Assembly: GCA_051653685.1 (NCBI GenBank)
Contig: JBOFWQ010000185.1
Location: 1 to 35,465 of the forward strand
Direction of reading: 5' to 3'
From: Faucicola sp937889485
Lineage (GTDB): Bacteria > Pseudomonadota > Gammaproteobacteria > Pseudomonadales > Moraxellaceae
DNA length: 35,465 nucleotides
Position numbers and translations under genes: made by a program. Positions 32,054 to 35,465 of this stretch are shown here, one piece after another. The notes under the pieces were generated by a model. The model was not told where the DNA came from and did no database searches. It saw nothing but the letters and a program-made list of their open reading frames with translations. The number at the start of each line of letters is the position of its first letter. Within the stretch, counting starts at the first letter, position 1.

Positions 32054-33289
32054 ATGAATCAATTATTTGCCAAAGCGTTATCTCGCCGTCATATTATGAA
32101 GTCTGGGTTACTTATGTCTGCCGCGGCGCTGGGGACAGCAAAAGCAGAGTTGACCATTGGTGGTAAAGTTATAGGCAGTGAGGCGCTCAGCGCGCCCATT
32201 TTTGAGGATGAACGCTTAACACCGATTGCCGATGTCGCTACTGCTGACGTTGCCACTTTTGACTTTGCCACCATCAAAGCCCAATGCGAGGCGCAAAAAG
32301 GGCGCGGTGTGCCGATGCATTTGGTGGCACCTTCGGGTTTTGGCAGTGATGAACAGCGTAATTTGCTTGCCATTGACCGTTTGACCAAGGCAGGGTTTTA
32401 TATTGATAACCCCGAGGTGATTGGCAGGCGTTACTTGCGCTTTGCTGGCTCAGATAATGAGCGTCTTGGCGATTTAAGCAGGCTCTTAGAGATGCCTGTG
32501 CATGACCTACCAAAAATTTTGTTGGGGGTGCGCGGTGGTTATGGGGCGATGCGATTATTAACGCAGCTCACCGACAGCCATTGGCGTACGCTGACTCAAA
32601 AACTTAAAGCGCGCGGCACCTTGCTCATGGGTTTTAGTGATTTTACTGCCTTGCAATTATCGATGTTTGCCAAAGGTGGCTTGCCGTATGTGGCAGGCTG
32701 TATGCTGGGCAGTGATTTTGGCAAACCTGCAGTCAACACTGATACCATTCAAAGTTTTATCAATCTTTGTCGCCAAAACCAACTGACCATTCAAGTGCCA
32801 GAAACCCAAGTATATGCTATTAAACCCCGTATTACGGGTAAAATTTGGGGCGGTAATCTTAGCGTGTTAGCTGCCATGGTAGGAACGCCTTATATGCCCA
32901 GTGTGGACAATGGGATTTTGTTTTTGGAAGATACAGGCGAGCAGCCCTATCGCCTTGAGCGCATGTTACAAACTTTGGTGTTGTCGGGTATTTTGGCAAA
33001 ACAGCAAGCCATTGTTTTGGGTAAGTTTAATTTTAATGGCATTAGTGATGCTTACCATGGTGATTATACCTTTGATACGGTGATTCGTACCATTCAGCAA
33101 GCAACAGGGCTACCCATTTATACCGATTTTCCATTTGGACATGTTGCACAGCGTATTAATTTTCCGCTTGGGGTGCCTGTGACGCTTGACGCGGTGGGCA
33201 GTGGCTATCAAGCGATTTTTAGCCAGTTTTATAATCTCAGCCACGAAAAAAACGTGGGTAATTTGGATTTCTCTAAACTCATGATTTAA
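32054..33289 (+). CDS. ldcA: LD-carboxypeptidase (S66 family) with Tat-type signal
   Basis: S66 peptidases remove the terminal D-Ala from murein tetrapeptides during peptidoglycan recycling. 411 residues. After the N-terminus come VHLVAPSG-like MHLVAPSGFGSDEQ, RGGYGAMRLL, the nucleophile Ser in MGFSDFTAL, GKIWGGNLSVLAAM, the Glu in LFLEDTGEQPYRLERML and the His in FPFGHVAQR, so the Ser-Glu-His triad is present. The opening ALSRRHIMKSGLLMSAAALG is a twin-arginine signal, unlike the cytoplasmic Escherichia coli enzyme. ATG at 32054 is used; the GTG at 32042 would add four residues. A terminator follows. Confidence 0.85.
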   Translation: MNQLFAKALSRRHIMKSGLLMSAAALGTAKAELTIGGKVIGSEALSAPIFEDERLTPIADVATADVATFDFATIKAQCEAQKGRGVPMHLVAPSGFGSDEQRNLLAIDRLTKAGFYIDNPEVIGRRYLRFAGSDNERLGDLSRLLEMPVHDLPKILLGVRGGYGAMRLLTQLTDSHWRTLTQKLKARGTLLMGFSDFTALQLSMFAKGGLPYVAGCMLGSDFGKPAVNTDTIQSFINLCRQNQLTIQVPETQVYAIKPRITGKIWGGNLSVLAAMVGTPYMPSVDNGILFLEDTGEQPYRLERMLQTLVLSGILAKQQAIVLGKFNFNGISDAYHGDYTFDTVIRTIQQATGLPIYTDFPFGHVAQRINFPLGVPVTLDAVGSGYQAIFSQFYNLSHEKNVGNLDFSKLMI

Positions 33290-33344
33290 GAAATGGCGCA
33301 TGGTTTAGACAATAGGCTAACGATTTTTTTAATGGCTAGGGTAC

Positions 33345-33378
33345 ATAGGGTGCGTAGACTGCACCCTATATTTTTTTG
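33345..33378 (+). terminator. Terminator of ldcA
   Basis: ATAGGGTGC / GCACCCTAT nine-pair stem with a seven-base loop (33354-33360), followed by ATTTTTTTG. It works only on the plus strand, as no T-run follows on the minus strand. Confidence 0.88.
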
Positions 33379-33391
33379 TCATACAACCCAC

Positions 33392-34609
33392 TTAAAAAAT
33401 CCGATTATTATTATGCGCTTTGGCAAATTTGGCGATATTGGCTTCAATATTGTTGGCAATATTTAGATAGTATTCAGCAAACTCATCCCCTGCCCCTTGA
33501 TTGGCAATCACAGAGGGTTCGCCGCTGTCGGCTTGCTCACGAATCGCTCTGGCAAGCGGCAATTGCCCCAGGAGCGGTACTTGATGCTGCGCTGCCATTT
33601 TTTCGCCGCCCCCTTCCCCAAAGATTGCCTCAGTGTGCCCACAATTGCTGCAGGTATGCAGTGCCATGTTTTCTACCACGCCGATCACGGGAATATGGGT
33701 TTTATGAAACATTTCAATACCTTTTTGGGCATCGAGTAAAGCAATGTGCTGCGGGGTGGTGACAATCACCGCGCCTGTGACAGGAATACGCTGCGCCAGT
33801 GTCAGCTGAATATCACCCGTACCTGGCGGCATGTCAATCACCAAGTAGTCAAGTTGTGGCCAGTTGGTTTGGTTGTATAGCTGCATCAAAGCACCCGTGG
33901 CTTTGGCACCACGCCATGCTACAGGGGTGTTGTCATCGGTGAGTAAACTCCCAATCGATAGCATCGGCATGCCGTGTGCTTCAATCGGTACAAACTGCTC
34001 ATTTTCTAATTGCGGCTGCACCCCTGCTACCCCAAGCATACTTGGAATACTGGGGCCATAAATATCTGCATCCAATACGCCCACCCGTTTCCCCAGTTTT
34101 TGTAGCGCCAAGGCAATATTGACGGTGGTGGTGGATTTTCCCACCCCGCCTTTGCCCGATGCCACCACGATAATATGTGTGATGCGGGGATGTGGCGTCA
34201 ACTCACTTTGACTACTGGCTTTTTTGGTGATGGGTGGTTCGGTGTCGGTGCTAGGCGGTTGGGCTTTTGGCAGGGTTTTGGGTTTTGCCATAATATCGGT
34301 GGTTTGCGGCAAGGTTTTGCTATCGCCTTTTTTTGGGGTATCAGCACGGTACAGGGTGATATTCATATTGACCTCACTAATCCCTGCCAAATGGAGGCGC
34401 TGGCTTAGGTCATGGTGGATTTGCTCAGGGCTACTACTATCGGGTAAGCGCAAATCTAGGGTCAATATACTGCCTTGTCGAGTCTGCTGGGTGATAAAAG
34501 CCTGTATCGGTTGTTGGTTAACCTGATAGTCTTGAAACACACGGGCAACACCTTGTTCGTCCACCGTAGCACTGGCGGCAGGGGTTTTGGTTTTTAAAAA
34601 GTTAAACAT
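33392..34609 (-). CDS. apbC: Iron-sulfur cluster carrier ATPase (Mrp/ApbC)
   Basis: P-loop ATPase that binds and delivers [4Fe-4S] clusters to apoproteins. 405 residues. N-terminal MIP18-like domain (about 15-90; SILTLDLRLP), a linker rich in Pro/Lys/Thr (about 92-140), then the deviant Walker A SGKGGVGKST (151-160), the Walker B-like VIDMPPGTGD and the CSNC cluster ligands (320-323). The start at 34609 has GAG upstream. Divergent from metG, a common arrangement in gammaproteobacteria. It could serve the nth and rnfB-like Fe-S proteins in this region, among others. Confidence 0.94.
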   Translation of the reverse strand: MFNFLKTKTPAASATVDEQGVARVFQDYQVNQQPIQAFITQQTRQGSILTLDLRLPDSSSPEQIHHDLSQRLHLAGISEVNMNITLYRADTPKKGDSKTLPQTTDIMAKPKTLPKAQPPSTDTEPPITKKASSQSELTPHPRITHIIVVASGKGGVGKSTTTVNIALALQKLGKRVGVLDADIYGPSIPSMLGVAGVQPQLENEQFVPIEAHGMPMLSIGSLLTDDNTPVAWRGAKATGALMQLYNQTNWPQLDYLVIDMPPGTGDIQLTLAQRIPVTGAVIVTTPQHIALLDAQKGIEMFHKTHIPVIGVVENMALHTCSNCGHTEAIFGEGGGEKMAAQHQVPLLGQLPLARAIREQADSGEPSVIANQGAGDEFAEYYLNIANNIEANIAKFAKAHNNNRIF

Positions 34610-34905
34610 GGTTACTCTCAGCTAGGCAAATTTTTATGGGTTATAGGGCTGATGGCGGCAGACTTATTATGGCGGCATCATACGGGCTATTTTAGCAAAG
34701 ATTTGGCTTTTAGCGGCTAAATTAAATTTTTCTAGGTTTTGTCCGCTTTAATTTGGGAAATAAGCGGTTTTACGCTATCATAGCAACATTATTGTTGATC
34801 ATATTTGCCATCGCTTGGTGGTAGGTTTGCTGATTGCTTGGCGGGTTCATTTGACAATTTGGCTCGCTTAATAGCAATCATTCATGATTTTAAAAAAGGT
34901 GTATT
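34610..34905. other. Divergent apbC-metG intergenic region
   Basis: 296 AT-rich bases without a gene. It should hold both promoters. A TTGACA begins near 34852 but I see no good -10 at proper spacing. Nothing else recognised. Confidence 0.5.
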
Positions 34906-35465
34906 GTGAGAAAAATTTTAGTTACCAGCGCGTTACCGTATGCCAATGGTCCGATTCATTTAGGACACTTGGTCGAATATATTCAGACCGATATTTGGGT
35001 GCGGTCAATGAAATCACAAGGTCATCACACAACCTACGTCTGTGCCGATGATGCCCACGGCACCGCCATCATGCTAAAGGCAGAAGCCAATGGTATCACC
35101 CCCGAAGAGCAAATTGCTAATGTCAAAGCCTCGCATGAAAAAGATTTTGCAGGATTTTTAATTGATTTTGACAACTACTATTCGACCCATAGCCCAGAAA
35201 ATGAGCATTTTTCACAGCTGATTTATAACCGCTTGTATGAAAACGGGCATATCTCACACAAAGATGTTGAGCAGCTATATGACCCTGAAAAAGGCTTGTT
35301 TTTGGCAGACCGTTTTGTCAAAGGCGACTGCCCAAAATGCGGTGCCAAAGACCAATACGGTGACAACTGCGAAGTGTGCGGCACCACCTACAATGCCACT
35401 GAACTCAAAAACCCGTATTCGACCTTGTCAGGTGCGACCCCCATCTTAAAATCATCCACCCATTA
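34906..35465 (+). CDS. metG: Methionyl-tRNA synthetase, 5' part (runs off the window)
   Basis: The first 186 codons of a class I aminoacyl-tRNA synthetase that charges tRNA-Met. GTG start with AAGG six bases upstream. The opening RKILVTSALPYANGPIHLGH contains the HIGH-type ATP motif HLGH. YVCADDAHGTAIML follows, and the zinc knuckle appears as CPKCGAKDQYGDNCEVCG. The reading frame is open to the last base, so the gene is cut by the window edge and not broken. The KMSKS motif lies beyond the edge. Confidence 0.97.
   Translation, partial: MRKILVTSALPYANGPIHLGHLVEYIQTDIWVRSMKSQGHHTTYVCADDAHGTAIMLKAEANGITPEEQIANVKASHEKDFAGFLIDFDNYYSTHSPENEHFSQLIYNRLYENGHISHKDVEQLYDPEKGLFLADRFVKGDCPKCGAKDQYGDNCEVCGTTYNATELKNPYSTLSGATPILKSSTH

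Noticed and set aside
34843..34875. TTGACA as a metG promoter
   Set aside because: No -10 at 15-19 bases; the hexamer alone is not enough.

Overview
The window is chromosomal DNA from a gammaproteobacterium, most probably a member of the Moraxellaceae (Moraxella, Faucicola or Psychrobacter-like). This is an inference from gene content: moderate-to-low G+C, a FimL twitching regulator beside nudC, a fused rnhA-dnaQ gene, an isolated RnfB-type ferredoxin next to nth, an lldPRD lactate operon and an orphan TerA/TerD pair. I see no insertion sequence, prophage, CRISPR array or rRNA operon.

Layout. Positions 1-3.3 kb hold a Fur-boxed TonB-dependent receptor followed by its own tonB, on the minus strand. 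Positions 3.4-5.4 kb hold terA and terD (minus). Positions 5.8-9.7 kb hold the L-lactate operon lldP-lldR-lldD (plus), preceded by two near-identical LldR-type operators 121 bp apart. Positions 9.8-14.8 kb form a divergent sulfur-redox module: a triheme cytochrome c overlapping a TsdA-like diheme cytochrome (minus), opposite a TtrS/TtrR-like two-component system (plus). Then come gltS (minus), a tRNA cluster (Val and Asp on minus, two identical Asn genes on plus) with strong promoters, two small unknown genes (one a probable ribbon-helix-helix protein) and dctA (minus) with a hairpin-bearing leader.

From 20.2 kb there is tRNA-Ser, a small secreted protein, rsmE and a 3-hydroxybutyrate dehydrogenase (plus). 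A long minus-strand run follows: rnhA-dnaQ fusion, fimL, nudC, rnfB-like, nth, ppa and waaA. The right end has a lipoprotein, a small membrane protein and a Tat-signal LD-carboxypeptidase (plus), the Fe-S carrier apbC/mrp (minus) and the 5' part of metG, which runs off the window.

How the genes work together. The transport and oxidation genes suggest an aerobic organism living on organic acids: lactate (lldPRD), C4-dicarboxylates (dctA), glutamate (gltS) and 3-hydroxybutyrate (bdhA). Thiosulfate/tetrathionate chemistry appears to be sensed by its own two-component system and passed through membrane cytochromes. The most interesting items are that sulfur module, the single-chain RNase HI / Pol III epsilon fusion, the apparent attenuator-like leader of dctA, and the tRNA promoters with a shared discriminator.
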